DNA of 64,000 nucleotides, taken from positions 248,001 through 312,000 of the forward strand of contig NZ_BMGD01000005.1 of the NCBI RefSeq assembly GCF_014639875.1, in the 5' to 3' direction. Each line of letters opens with the position of its first letter. Within the stretch, counting starts at the first letter, position 1. The stretch comes from Blastomonas aquatica (GTDB lineage Bacteria > Pseudomonadota > Alphaproteobacteria > Sphingomonadales > Sphingomonadaceae). The position numbers were made by a program, and so were the translations under genes. Below, one piece after another: positions 54,604 through 63,238 of the stretch. The notes under the pieces were generated by a model. It saw only the letters and a program-made list of their open reading frames with translations, did not search any database and had not been told where the DNA came from.

Positions 54604-54813
54604 ATGAACCTGCCTTATATCGGAACCCGCGAAGCCTATGACGACGCCTGCATGCTGCTCTCGCGCTTTGGCGAGACCGCCGGCATTGAAGCCTCCGACC
54701 GCGCCGAAGCCGCCCGTGCCCGCGGCAACCACATCCACTTTTGTCACTGGCGCCAGATCGAACGGCTGTTGGTGATCATGACGATCGACCAGAGCATCGG
54801 GACGATTCACTGA
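54604..54813 (+). CDS. Small conserved hypothetical protein
   Basis: 69 aa from ATG 54604. It has a helical first half (EAYDDACMLLSRFGETAGIE) and the block ARARGNHIHFCHWRQIERLL, which reads like a conserved motif with Cys, His and Trp. No signal peptide. I believe short proteins of this pattern are widespread in sphingomonads but no function is known to me. It is a stand-alone gene in an otherwise empty stretch. Confidence 0.65.
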   Translation: MNLPYIGTREAYDDACMLLSRFGETAGIEASDRAEAARARGNHIHFCHWRQIERLLVIMTIDQSIGTIH

Positions 54814-54907
54814 GCGTCTGATCTTTACATTCATTCTGCCCCGGGATTAGTGCGGATTGACTGCGCAAGCGCAGGAATTCTGCTGGCTGGAACAGGTGAA
54901 AGATCCC

Positions 54908-56308
54908 ATGATGCTGCGATACTGCGCACTGGCCATGGCGGCATTGGCAATCTGGCTGCTCCCGACTGACGCGATGGCGCAGGAGTTCACGCCGTGCAGC
55001 GATGCAGATGCGTTCCCCGCGCTGGCAGGATCGCTTTGTGCCACCGCTGAGGTTCCGCTGCAGCCCGGGGTGTCGGCCTCGCCGGATGAAACCCTATCGC
55101 TGTTCGTTCGAAAGTTTCCTGCCGCCAATGCCCGCAAGCGTCGTGGGCAGGTTTGGCTGGTTGCTGGCGGCCCCGGTGAATCGGGAGCGTCGCTTTATCC
55201 GGTGCTGCCGACGCTGAGACAGGCATTTGCCGGCTATGATCTGATATTCCCTGATCACCGCGGAACCGGATATTCGTCTAAGCTGTGCCCGGATCAGGAA
55301 GCTCCAGGCAGTGCTGGAGGGATCGCACTGGCAGGCGAGGAGTGGGGGCCATGCATCGGTGCGTTGCATGGGAATGTCGCACGGACGCACAGCTTTACGA
55401 TCACCAACGCAGCGTACGATCTGGCCGCATTGATCCGTCGCTACCGATCGCGCGGCAAGGTTCAGCTATATGGCGTATCCTATGGGACGCAGTTGGTCCT
55501 GCGGATGATGCAGGTTGCGCCGGTCAGGCTCGACGGGATGATACTGGACGGCCTGGTGCCGCCCGAAACGGCAAGCGAGTGGGATTTGAGCCGACGCACC
55601 GCCGTGGTTGATGCAGTGGGCAGGCAATTGCTCAATGCTGATCAGACCCAGCAATATCGCGAGTTGCTTGCCCAGCAGCAGCCCGGCTGGCTCGCCAGCG
55701 TTCCGGGTGGCGATCTGCGCCGTCTGATGGGATCGATGCTGACGTTTCCCGAGGTGCGCGACCGTATTCCCCAGATGATTGAGGCACTGGCGAACAACGA
55801 TTCCGCTCCATTGATTTCTGCCATCAGCGATGTTCGAGCCCTGTCGGCACAGCTGTCTGTGTATCCGCAATCGCCGCCCTCGCTGCCACTGGTCATGCTG
55901 ATCAGCGGATCAGAAAACAACGCGCGCCCGGATCTGACGGCAGATATCGTCGCTGCAGAATCTGGGGATTCGCTGTTTACCAGTTCGCTTCCCGGATTGC
56001 TCGTCGGAAGCCCCACGCCGCTTTATCAGCGGGACGCATTCTACGGAACAGTGCCGCAAAGGCTCCCCCGCACGCTTGTTGTCCATGGCACGCTTGATCC
56101 CAACACACCCTATGAAGGCGCATTGGCGCATATCAGACTGCTGGCACCTGCAGGCGATGTGCATTTCGTCACGGTGGATCGGGGCGCACATTTTCTCGCC
56201 TTGGTCGCGCCGACGTGTTTTGCCGGGACGGTGTCTGCATTCGTCAGCCGCGCTGCGGTCGCGGCGAACTGCGCAGAGATTGCGCTTCCGGATGAACAGG
56301 CCCCTTAA
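54908..56308 (+). CDS. Secreted alpha/beta hydrolase, tripeptidyl-aminopeptidase type
   Basis: 466 aa. Signal peptide (LAIWLLPTDAMAQ, about 22 residues) followed by an alpha/beta-hydrolase with oxyanion loop WLVAGGPGESGASLYP, DHRGTGYSS, nucleophile Ser in LYGVSYGTQLVLRMM, Asp in VVHGTLDPNTPYEGA and His in DRGAHFLAL. The layout with the TAP-like C-terminal part is that of S33-type proline iminopeptidase or tripeptidyl aminopeptidase enzymes. Expected location is periplasm or outside. Its stop codon overlaps that of recF on the other strand by three bases. Confidence 0.88.
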   Translation: MMLRYCALAMAALAIWLLPTDAMAQEFTPCSDADAFPALAGSLCATAEVPLQPGVSASPDETLSLFVRKFPAANARKRRGQVWLVAGGPGESGASLYPVLPTLRQAFAGYDLIFPDHRGTGYSSKLCPDQEAPGSAGGIALAGEEWGPCIGALHGNVARTHSFTITNAAYDLAALIRRYRSRGKVQLYGVSYGTQLVLRMMQVAPVRLDGMILDGLVPPETASEWDLSRRTAVVDAVGRQLLNADQTQQYRELLAQQQPGWLASVPGGDLRRLMGSMLTFPEVRDRIPQMIEALANNDSAPLISAISDVRALSAQLSVYPQSPPSLPLVMLISGSENNARPDLTADIVAAESGDSLFTSSLPGLLVGSPTPLYQRDAFYGTVPQRLPRTLVVHGTLDPNTPYEGALAHIRLLAPAGDVHFVTVDRGAHFLALVAPTCFAGTVSAFVSRAAVAANCAEIALPDEQAP

Positions 56309-57390
56309 CCTGTCGGAGTCACCACCCCGCCGCTGACGCTCCAGTCGGCGCGGCCTGCCGTCGGGACCGCCTCGAACAGCGCGGCATCGGTGCCGGTCAT
56401 CCACACCTGCCCGGAGCGGTCGGCAAGCTGCTCGTACAGCGCGGCTCTGCGCGCAGGGTCGAGGTGTGCGGCGATTTCGTCGAGCAGCAGGATCAAGCGG
56501 CTGCCACGGCGGGCAGCGACGAGGTCGGCGTGCGCGAGGATGATCGCGATGAGCATCGCCTTCTGCTCGCCGGTCGAACACAAGGCCGCGGGCTGGCCCT
56601 TCTGCCGCATCGTGACGATCAGGTCGTCGCGGTGCGGTCCCGCCAGCGCACGCCCGGCGGCACGGTCGCGCGCGCGGCCTGATCTGAGCGCTGCGGCGAG
56701 CGCGTCAGTCTCTGCCGGGCCCTTGCGTTCCAACGCCAGCGTCGGTTGCGCGAACGGGCCGTCGGCCAGCGCATCGATCTGCACTTCGAGCGCTTCGAGC
56801 GTATCGGCGCGCGCCTCGGCCATCGCGCCGCCATGCTCGGCCATCCGTGCTTCCAATGCATCGATCCAGCCGGGATCGACCGCACGGGTTTCACCCAGCA
56901 GCCGGTTGCGCTCGCGCATCGCGGCCTCGTAGCGCGCGGCGTGGCGGGCGTGTGCGGGGTGCAGCGCCAGCACCAGCCGGTCGAAAAACCGCCGCCTTCC
57001 GCCTGCGCCTTCGAGGAACAGCCGGTCCATCGCCGGGGTCAGCCACACCACTGCAAGCCAGTCGGCAAGGCTTGTCGCCGCCGCCGCCGCGCCGTTCACG
57101 CGCACCAGCCGCCGCGAGGGCGCGTCCGCATTCGTGCCGGTGCCGATCTTGAGCTCTTCGCCGGCAAGGCTCGCGGAGATCGCAAAGCCCCCCGGTCCCT
57201 GCTGGCGCGCCATCTGGTCGATGCTGGCGCGGCGCATCCCGCGCCCGGGGGCGAGCAGCGAGATCGCCTCGAGGATGTTGGTCTTGCCCGCGCCATTGTC
57301 GCCCCAGATGACGTTGAACCGCGCGCCCGCCGCGATGCGGCTGGCCTCGTGGTTGCGAAACTGACTGAGGGACAGGTTGGAAAGCGCCAT
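56305..57390 (-). CDS. recF: DNA replication and repair protein RecF
   Basis: 361 aa ABC-type ATPase that helps load RecA at gaps and repair stalled forks. Walker A in WGDNGAGKTNILEAISL (near residues 30-46), RecF-specific blocks LAVVWLTPAMDRLFLEGAGG and RRRFFDRLVLALHPAHA, signature CSTGEQKAMLIAIILA, and Walker B RLILLLDEIAAHLDPARR. ATG 57390 gives the canonical beginning (MALSNLSLSQFRNH). It is not next to dnaA or dnaN here, as is usual in Alphaproteobacteria. Confidence 0.95.
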   Translation of the reverse strand: MALSNLSLSQFRNHEASRIAAGARFNVIWGDNGAGKTNILEAISLLAPGRGMRRASIDQMARQQGPGGFAISASLAGEELKIGTGTNADAPSRRLVRVNGAAAAATSLADWLAVVWLTPAMDRLFLEGAGGRRRFFDRLVLALHPAHARHAARYEAAMRERNRLLGETRAVDPGWIDALEARMAEHGGAMAEARADTLEALEVQIDALADGPFAQPTLALERKGPAETDALAAALRSGRARDRAAGRALAGPHRDDLIVTMRQKGQPAALCSTGEQKAMLIAIILAHADLVAARRGSRLILLLDEIAAHLDPARRAALYEQLADRSGQVWMTGTDAALFEAVPTAGRADWSVSGGVVTPTG

Positions 57391-57647
57391 GCGGGCACCG
57401 CTATAGCGCCTTGGGAAGGGGTTCGCGCGCAAAATCGAAAGGGCACGGATCGTCGGCACAGTGCGCTCGCCAACTTATCGTGAATATTCCCAAACCTTCG
57501 TATTCAGCCTGGGGCAAGAATCGTCACTTTGCGTATAAGACATTGAATTATCGACGTTATCCAAACTGGCACGGCGCGTGCAACGTATCTGGCATCTCCC
57601 GAAGGACAGCCCCGAGGGACCCAGACACACCAGAAAGGAACCACATC

Positions 57648-57773
57648 ATGTTTTCGCTCTCGAACCTCAACAGCAACCTCCTCGCCGCCATCTGCGCTTT
57701 TGCGACCTCGGCACTTTTCATCGGCCTGAGCGTAGGTCCCGCAGAAATCGGCATGGCGTCGATGATCGTCTGA
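57648..57773 (+). CDS. Very small membrane protein upstream of pspC
   Basis: 41 aa from ATG 57648 with AAAGGA at good distance. One membrane helix (LLAAICAFATSALFIGLSVG) with short polar ends. A gene of this size directly before a PspC-domain gene is a repeated sphingomonad layout in my reading. The 40-base gap to the next gene suggests one transcript. Role unknown. Confidence 0.7.
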   Translation: MFSLSNLNSNLLAAICAFATSALFIGLSVGPAEIGMASMIV

Positions 57774-57813
57774 TCTGCCGCATCACAACAACCGGGCTTT
57801 AAGGGATACAATC

Positions 57814-58002
57814 ATGAACAACCGCGCATTTCACCTCGACAAGTCGAACGCCAAGCTGATGGGCGTGTGCTCAGGCATCGCCAATTACTTCGACTGGGAC
57901 GTCAACCTGATCCGCATCGGCTTCGTGCTGGCTGCACTGTTCGGTGTCGGTGCACCGGTGCTGATCTATCTCGCCATCGGGCTGATCGCATCGGCCCGCT
58001 GA
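57814..58002 (+). CDS. PspC-domain protein
   Basis: 62 aa, a bare PspC domain: FHLDKSNAKLMGVCSGIANY, followed by FDWDVNLIRIGFVLAALFGV with a membrane helix. In enterobacteria PspC senses membrane stress with PspB; here no other psp gene is close. It is probably inserted in the inner membrane and works in envelope stress. Confidence 0.92.
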   Translation: MNNRAFHLDKSNAKLMGVCSGIANYFDWDVNLIRIGFVLAALFGVGAPVLIYLAIGLIASAR

Positions 58003-58057
58003 GCGCGGGCCTCTGGCTTAAAACCCTGCGGTCAGGCCCCCGGCTGAGGCCCCAGTT

Positions 58058-58810
58058 TCAAACCTTCGTGCTGAACGGGGTGAAATCGGTGGCGGTATCG
58101 AACACCTCCACCCCTTCGCGCCGCTTCAGCCAGCCGACGACAAGATAGGTGACCGGGGTCAGCACCACCTCCCAGCTGACCTTGAGCAGCCAGTTGGTGA
58201 TCATCACGGTGATCACCTGGTTTGTCTCCCATTCGCCATAGAAGGCGAGCGGATAGAAGATCAGGCTGTCGACACCCTGGCCCACGATCGTCGATCCGAT
58301 GGTGCGCGACCACAAGGCGCGGCCCCGCGTCCAGATCTTCATCCGCGCCATGACATAGCTGTTGACGAACTCGCCCGCCCAGAAGGCGACGATTGATGCC
58401 AATACGATGCGGGGCACCTGGCCAAAAACGGACTCATAGGCCGCCTGGCCGTCCCAGCCATCGGCGGGGGGCAGGGTGACCACCACATAGCTCATGAACG
58501 CCATGAACAGCAACGCTGCAAAGCCTGCCCAGATCACGCGGCGTGCGCGGGCATAGCCGTAGATCTCGGTCAGCACGTCACCGATCACATAGCCCAATGG
58601 GAAGAACAGGATGCCTGCGCCATACACCCATTGCTCGCCATCGATGGTGATGAAGGTCGGCTTGGCTGCGCCGATCACGTTCGACAGCAGCAGCACCGTC
58701 ACGAACGCAGCCATCACGAAATCGTAATAGGCAAAGCGGTGCGTGGCGGGGTCGAAGCCGTCGCTGGAGAGCGGGGCGGGGTTCAGGAGATCGCGGGATG
58801 GTCGCTGCAT
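58058..58810 (-). CDS. Queuosine precursor transporter, YhhQ family
   Basis: 250 aa, ECF/VUT-1 type transporter with six membrane helices (FVMAAFVTVLLLSNVIGAA at the first). The loop GILFFPLGYVIGDVLTEIYG and later EFVNSYVMARMKIWTRGR plus STIVGQGVDSLIFYPLAFYG are the conserved blocks. It imports 7-cyano-7-deazaguanine or a related precursor used for queuosine in tRNA. tRNA-Arg lies just upstream on the other strand; queuosine itself modifies GUN tRNAs, so the nearness has no obvious meaning. Confidence 0.93.
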   Translation of the reverse strand: MQRPSRDLLNPAPLSSDGFDPATHRFAYYDFVMAAFVTVLLLSNVIGAAKPTFITIDGEQWVYGAGILFFPLGYVIGDVLTEIYGYARARRVIWAGFAALLFMAFMSYVVVTLPPADGWDGQAAYESVFGQVPRIVLASIVAFWAGEFVNSYVMARMKIWTRGRALWSRTIGSTIVGQGVDSLIFYPLAFYGEWETNQVITVMITNWLLKVSWEVVLTPVTYLVVGWLKRREGVEVFDTATDFTPFSTKV

Positions 58811-58894
58811 AGGCCACCGCCATATCGCGGTTTACATGGCCATGCAAAGCCCGCTATTGCGCCCTCGATATCGAAAATAGATGTCAAATGGCGC

Positions 58895-58971
58895 GCGCCC
58901 TTAGCTCAGCTGGATAGAGCGCGAGACTTCTAATCTTGAGGCCACAGGTTCGATTCCTGTAGGGCGCGCCA
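58895..58971 (+). tRNA. tRNA-Arg(TCT)
   Basis: A 77-base cloverleaf with encoded CCA. Acceptor arms GCGCCCT and AGGGCGC, D-arm GCTC/GAGC, anticodon loop CTTCTAA with TCT, T-arm ACAGG/CCTGT and G discriminator. It reads AGA codons. No integrase or direct repeat is seen near its 3' end. Confidence 0.97.
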
Positions 58972-59132
58972 GTTTGTTCAAGGGGGGGCTAACCCGATCC
59001 AGGCATCAGCGCCCGTCGCTGAACCTTGACCGCTACGCCGCAAGCTGGCGTTTTGCGGTGCAAAATTATGCTTCCTCTCCCCTGGCGGCGAATGCTGCTA
59101 TCGGGCGCGCACGATTGATAGATTGGACGAAA

Positions 59133-59885
59133 ATGGCGATTACGACTGTCGAGGTTTTGACGACGCACCAATGGAACACCGGGCTCTTCTCGTTCACCGT
59201 ATCGCGGCCGCCGTCGTTCCGGTTCGTGAGCGGGCAGTTCGTGATGCTGGGGCTGATGATCAACGGCAAGCCGCTGCTGCGCGCGTATTCGATCGTCTCG
59301 CCGGCATGGGATGAGACGCTCGAGTTTCTCAGCATAATCGTGCCTGATGGTCCGCTGACCAGCCATCTGTACAAGATCAAGCCGGGTGACGAGATCCTGC
59401 TGGGCGCAAAGCCCACAGGAACGCTGACGCTCGATGCGCTGCTGCCCGGCAAGCGCCTGCACCTGATCGGCACCGGCACCGGCCTTGCACCCTGGATGTC
59501 GATCATCCGCGATCCCGATGCGTACGAGCGCTATGAGCAGATCACCGTGCAGCACACCGTGCGCGACATTCAGGATCTCGCCTATCGCGAAGAGCTGGAA
59601 GCGCGGATGGAGCATGATCCGTTGGTCGGCGAGTTGGCGGTGACGCGGCTGACCTATGACCGGTCGGTGACCAAGTGCCCGACCTGGACCGAGGAAAACC
59701 GCCGCATCACCACGCGGATCGAGTGCGGCGATTATCCGCTGAACCCCGAGACCGACCGGGTGATGCTGTGCGGCAGCATGGCGATGATCAAGGAAACCGG
59801 CGCGCTGCTCGAAAGCCTGGGCTTTGTCGAAGGCGCGCAGTCGAACCCGGGCACTTATGTGCTCGAGCGCGCGTTTGTCGGCTAA
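59133..59885 (+). CDS. fpr: Ferredoxin-NADP+ reductase
   Basis: 250 aa from ATG 59133. FAD-binding LLRAYSIVSPAWDETLEF with the R-x-Y-S motif, then NADP-binding LIGTGTGLAPWMSII, VMLCGSMAMIKETGALL and the C-terminal GTYVLERAFVG, whose aromatic-poor end matches bacterial subclass FPRs. It transfers electrons between NADPH and ferredoxin or flavodoxin, often for oxidative stress or Fe-S repair. The open frame upstream to 58974 is not used. Confidence 0.94.
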   Translation: MAITTVEVLTTHQWNTGLFSFTVSRPPSFRFVSGQFVMLGLMINGKPLLRAYSIVSPAWDETLEFLSIIVPDGPLTSHLYKIKPGDEILLGAKPTGTLTLDALLPGKRLHLIGTGTGLAPWMSIIRDPDAYERYEQITVQHTVRDIQDLAYREELEARMEHDPLVGELAVTRLTYDRSVTKCPTWTEENRRITTRIECGDYPLNPETDRVMLCGSMAMIKETGALLESLGFVEGAQSNPGTYVLERAFVG

Positions 59886-59904
59886 TAAACGGGGCTGAAG
59901 ACGA

Positions 59905-60339
59905 TCAGCTGCGGATGGCTTCCAGCGCCGTCCGCAGCGCTTCGGGCAAGGCCACCGGGCGGCGGCTGTCGCGCCCGACATAGACATGGGTGAAATGCCC
60001 GGCGGCAGCGGCTTCGTCGTCATCGTTGCGAAACAGCCCCACGCCATAGCGCACCGAACTGGTGCCGATGTGATCGACCCGGATGCCGGCATGGATCGTG
60101 TCGGGAAACGCCGTCGGCGCGAAATAGGCGCACCCGGTTTCGACCACCAGGCCGATGGTCTCGCCCGCATGGATATCGAGCGCGCCGGCCTTGATCAGAT
60201 ATTCGTTAACCGCAGTGTCGAACCAGAAATAATAGACCGAATTGTTGACGTGCCCGTAGATGTCGTTGTCCGACCAGCGGGTGGTGATCGTCGTGAACGC
60301 GCGATAATCGGCGCGCAGCGGGCGTTGCGGCCTGCTCAT
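59905..60339 (-). CDS. Acyl-CoA thioesterase, hotdog fold
   Basis: 144 aa of the 4-hydroxybenzoyl-CoA thioesterase type. [20 protein letters not shown] contains the catalytic Asp in W-S-D-N-D and the H-V-N-N motif; the rest ([20 protein letters not shown]) follows the usual hotdog strand pattern. It hydrolyses acyl-CoA, chain length unknown. ATG 60339 overlaps the thiolase stop (ATGA), so they are translated together and may work on the same acyl-CoA. Confidence 0.9.
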   Translation of the reverse strand: MSRPQRPLRADYRAFTTITTRWSDNDIYGHVNNSVYYFWFDTAVNEYLIKAGALDIHAGETIGLVVETGCAYFAPTAFPDTIHAGIRVDHIGTSSVRYGVGLFRNDDDEAAAAGHFTHVYVGRDSRRPVALPEALRTALEAIRS

Positions 60340-61880
60340 TCGGCTACCGTGAAGCTGTTGACGCCATCGGTGTGCGTGATGTGGACGGTGCGGCCGATCG
60401 GATCCTTTGCCGGATCGAGCAACGCGGCGATCGCGGCGTCCTTGTCGCCATCGGCGGGGCGCGCAATGACGCGGCCTGTCGCGGTCCGGGCGATGACCAC
60501 CGCGCGCGCGGGCCTGCCCTTGGCATAGCCGACGGTGTAGCTTTCGATCGTTCCGGTCGCGTGTTCCTCCAGCCGCGCGGGCGCGGCTTCGGCATCGATC
60601 TCGGCCTGCATCGGGGCATGATCGACCGGGGTCCAGGCCTCGGGCGCTGTGGTGCTGTAGATGCCGACCGCTTCCTTCGACAGGAACCCGCCATTGGCGA
60701 GGATCAGGCCATAGCTGCCGGGGTCGGCGCGCAGCGTCTGTGTCATCGCGGCGATGGCGTGCATCGAATAATTGTTGCCTGCGCCGCCTGCAAACGGCAG
60801 CCCGCCGGTCAGCGTCAGCGCGGTTGTGCGTTCGTCGATTCCCAGCGCCTCGGCCGCCAGCAGCACCGCGACCGGGAAGCAGCTGTATATATCGTAATGC
60901 GCGATTTGGCTTGGCGTCTTGCCCGCGCTGGCGAGTGCGCCTTTCAGCGCCACCTCGATCGCGCGCGACCGCGACAGATCGGGGCGCAGGCTGACATTCT
61001 TGTCCATCGCCTCGCCGCTGCCGTGCAGGAAGAGCCAATGCGAACGCGGAACGCCCATCGCCTCGGCCTGACCGGCGCTGGTGAGGATCAGCGCCGCGCC
61101 CTGGTTCACCGCATCCTGCGCGACGTGCCATTTGAGATAGGGATCGGCGACCGGGTAGTTGCTGTCTGACGGTGTTGCGAGATAATCGGCGCTCATCGCC
61201 TTGGGGAATTGCGCATAGGGGTTGGCGGCGGCGACTTCGCTGAAATCCGCCCACAGTGCCGACATCTCAGCGACATGCTCGGTGCGGGTGCGGCCGAGGC
61301 GTGCGCGCAGCGCGTGCTCGAACAGCGGATAGGTGAGGATCGGCGCGCCGACACCGTTCCTGAGCTCGTGCCGGTCGAGCAGCATCGGGCCAAGCCCGCG
61401 ATCTTCCATGTCGCCCGCGATGGTCTCGTTCCAGTCGAGCGTCACCCCCTTGCGCGCGGCGGTCTTGGCGGTGGCGATCGCTTCGGACCCCGACAGCAGC
61501 ACGCACCGGGCCTTGCCCGCATGGATCTCGGCAGCAAATTCGTTCACCAAAGCCTGCGGGCTCTGGCCGCCGACGATCGAGTAGATCGCGCGGGCAGGCG
61601 TGATGCCCAGCCGGGCGGCGAGCCCCAAGGGCGGCTTGTCGCATCCGCCGGTGCCTTCGGGCACCATGCCCGGCGCGCTGTCGGCGAAATGGCGGACCAC
61701 CGCGATGACATCGATCGCCGAGCGCACGGCATCCGCAACGCCGGTGTCGGCGAGTGCGGCCTCGGATGCGTGCTGCATCAGGCTTTGCGGGCTGGGCGCG
61801 GCTGCCGGATCGCTGCCGTCCCAGTGATCGACCGCCTGTCCGACACCGATCAGAACGGGGGTGTTGGGGGGAAGGATCAT
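60336..61880 (-). CDS. Thiolase-fold protein without the classical nucleophile
   Basis: 514 aa, of the family usually labelled acetyl-CoA acetyltransferase or SCP2-thiolase-like. It has the fold's landmarks ([66 protein letters not shown]), but the usual Cys of N-A-C-x-S-G is replaced by [11 protein letters not shown] and the GHPxGASG block by GGAGNNYS. It may still bind CoA esters, but a classical Claisen mechanism is doubtful unless another Cys, such as that of YSCFP, acts. Coupled to the thioesterase gene downstream. Confidence 0.85.
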   Translation of the reverse strand: MILPPNTPVLIGVGQAVDHWDGSDPAAAPSPQSLMQHASEAALADTGVADAVRSAIDVIAVVRHFADSAPGMVPEGTGGCDKPPLGLAARLGITPARAIYSIVGGQSPQALVNEFAAEIHAGKARCVLLSGSEAIATAKTAARKGVTLDWNETIAGDMEDRGLGPMLLDRHELRNGVGAPILTYPLFEHALRARLGRTRTEHVAEMSALWADFSEVAAANPYAQFPKAMSADYLATPSDSNYPVADPYLKWHVAQDAVNQGAALILTSAGQAEAMGVPRSHWLFLHGSGEAMDKNVSLRPDLSRSRAIEVALKGALASAGKTPSQIAHYDIYSCFPVAVLLAAEALGIDERTTALTLTGGLPFAGGAGNNYSMHAIAAMTQTLRADPGSYGLILANGGFLSKEAVGIYSTTAPEAWTPVDHAPMQAEIDAEAAPARLEEHATGTIESYTVGYAKGRPARAVVIARTATGRVIARPADGDKDAAIAALLDPAKDPIGRTVHITHTDGVNSFTVAE

Positions 61881-61913
61881 GGCATCGTCTCCATTCTTCT
61901 TTTGATTGGGTCC

Positions 61914-61990
61914 GTTCTCCGGCGAAAGCCGGAGTCCAGGGGTCAGATTGCAATGAAGCCGCCCTGGATTCCGGCTTTCGCCGGAAAACA
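61914..61990. repeat. REP-like palindromic repeat, copy B
   Basis: Same design as the unit at 54120-54192: TCCGGCGAAAGCCGGA on the left, GTCAGATTGC in the centre and TCCGGCTTTCGCCGGA on the right, in the same orientation. It lies between the thiolase start and the end of gspN, where it could end the gsp transcript. Confidence 0.85.
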
Positions 61991-62023
61991 GCTATGCAGG
62001 TGTTTCGCGATCAGGAACCACCC

Positions 62024-62743
62024 TCAAAACCGTCCGTTGATCCTGATCGCCATCGCATCGCCCTGCTGGCGGAAGCCGAGGACCGAGAGCGCCGCGCCCG
62101 CGCCGCCGGCGAGGCCGCCGAGCTTGAAATCGGCGGTGTAGCGACCCGCGCCGGTGATTCGGATATCCATCTGCTCAAGCCCGGACTGGCCCCTCAGCGG
62201 GATCAGCAGGTCGCCACCGTCGCAGCGCAACGTGCCGCTAAGCCCGCGTTGCAGCGAGATGCCGAACAGGCTCTGCTCGATATTGACCCGCACCGCGCCC
62301 GATGCCGCGCTGCACCGCGCGCCGACGAACGCGATGTTGGCGCCATCGAGCGTCACGCTGCGCAACGGCAGCGGCGCGAACAGATCGGCGGTGGCGATGT
62401 CACCGCTGGCATTGCGCATCGCGATGCTGCTGCCGCTTTTTGCAAGCTCGAACGCCAGTGGCGGCTGGCCGGGTACATCGGCCGCGCGTGTCATTGCCAG
62501 CAGCGTTTCGCCGCGTAGCAGCCCGGCAGGGGAAAGGCTGGCATCGAGGTCGCCCAGGGTCAGCCGGCCAAGCCGCAGGTCGCGGATGGTGCCGCTCCAG
62601 ACACTCCCCTCGACAGCGCGCGCGCTGACACCGCGGCCGCCCAGCCCGCTCATGTCGAACACGATCCGCATCGGCAGCAGCACCAGCAGCGCCACGATCA
62701 GCACGACAGCAATCAGGACTGCCCGTTTGACGCGTCTGTTCAT
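62024..62743 (-). CDS. gspN: Type II secretion system protein N
   Basis: 239 aa from ATG 62743, which overlaps the gspM stop (ATGA). One N-terminal membrane helix (RAVLIAVVLIVALLVLLPMRI) and a beta-rich periplasmic part with VEGSVWSGTIRDLRLGRLTL, LRGETLLAMT and GLSGTLRCDGGDLLIPLRGQ, which match GspN. GspN belongs to the assembly of type II secretion in some Proteobacteria; exact role is unclear. It is the last gene of the gsp row on this strand. Confidence 0.85.
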   Translation of the reverse strand: MNRRVKRAVLIAVVLIVALLVLLPMRIVFDMSGLGGRGVSARAVEGSVWSGTIRDLRLGRLTLGDLDASLSPAGLLRGETLLAMTRAADVPGQPPLAFELAKSGSSIAMRNASGDIATADLFAPLPLRSVTLDGANIAFVGARCSAASGAVRVNIEQSLFGISLQRGLSGTLRCDGGDLLIPLRGQSGLEQMDIRITGAGRYTADFKLGGLAGGAGAALSVLGFRQQGDAMAIRINGRF

Positions 62744-63219
62744 CCGCCGATCTTCGTCAGCCGTGCCGAAACTGAAACGGTGCCGTTGTCCATCCGACGG
62801 ACAGTCAGCGTTTCGGGAACCACGCCACGGCGCTCGAGATCGGCCAGCCATGACAGGAACGCGGTCGATCGCGCCGATCCGATCGCGATTTCGGCGCGGT
62901 TCGATCCTTGTGCGGTGTTGGCATCGAGCGTGAACCCACGTTCGGCGGCCTCGCTGGCGAGCAGCAGATTGAGCGCGGCGATCGCCTCGGCCGGGCGCTT
63001 GTCGGCGGGCATTGAAAGCGCCTGCGTCTTGGCCTCGATGCGGCCTGCCTGCATCGTCGCTTCATAAAAGCTGCGCTTGGCATCGGTCGCAAGGTCGTAC
63101 ATCGGGCGGTAGATGCCGTAAAAGCCGACGATCCCCAACGCCAGGACGGCAGCGAAGCCGACCATGATCTGCTCGCGCCGCGACAGCGCGACGAACCAGT
63201 TCTTTGCTGCTTCGGTCAC
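62740..63219 (-). CDS. gspM: Type II secretion system protein M
   Basis: 159 aa bitopic inner-membrane protein. The polar start FVALSRREQIMVGFAAVLAL contains the typical x-x-R-E-x-x-M-v motif before the membrane helix, followed by a coiled-coil (SFYEATMQAGRIEAKTQAL) and a ferredoxin-like end (FTLDANTAQGSNRAEIAIGS, LERRGVVPETLTVRRM). GspM binds GspL and the GspE ATPase platform. The gene is 19 bases from gspL. Confidence 0.88.
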   Translation of the reverse strand: MTEAAKNWFVALSRREQIMVGFAAVLALGIVGFYGIYRPMYDLATDAKRSFYEATMQAGRIEAKTQALSMPADKRPAEAIAALNLLLASEAAERGFTLDANTAQGSNRAEIAIGSARSTAFLSWLADLERRGVVPETLTVRRMDNGTVSVSARLTKIGG

Positions 63220-63238
63220 GGTGCTGGCACCTCTTTAA

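Noticed and set aside
58895-59132. tRNA-Arg as attachment site of an integrated element
   Set aside because: No integrase gene and no repeat of the tRNA 3' end within the window.
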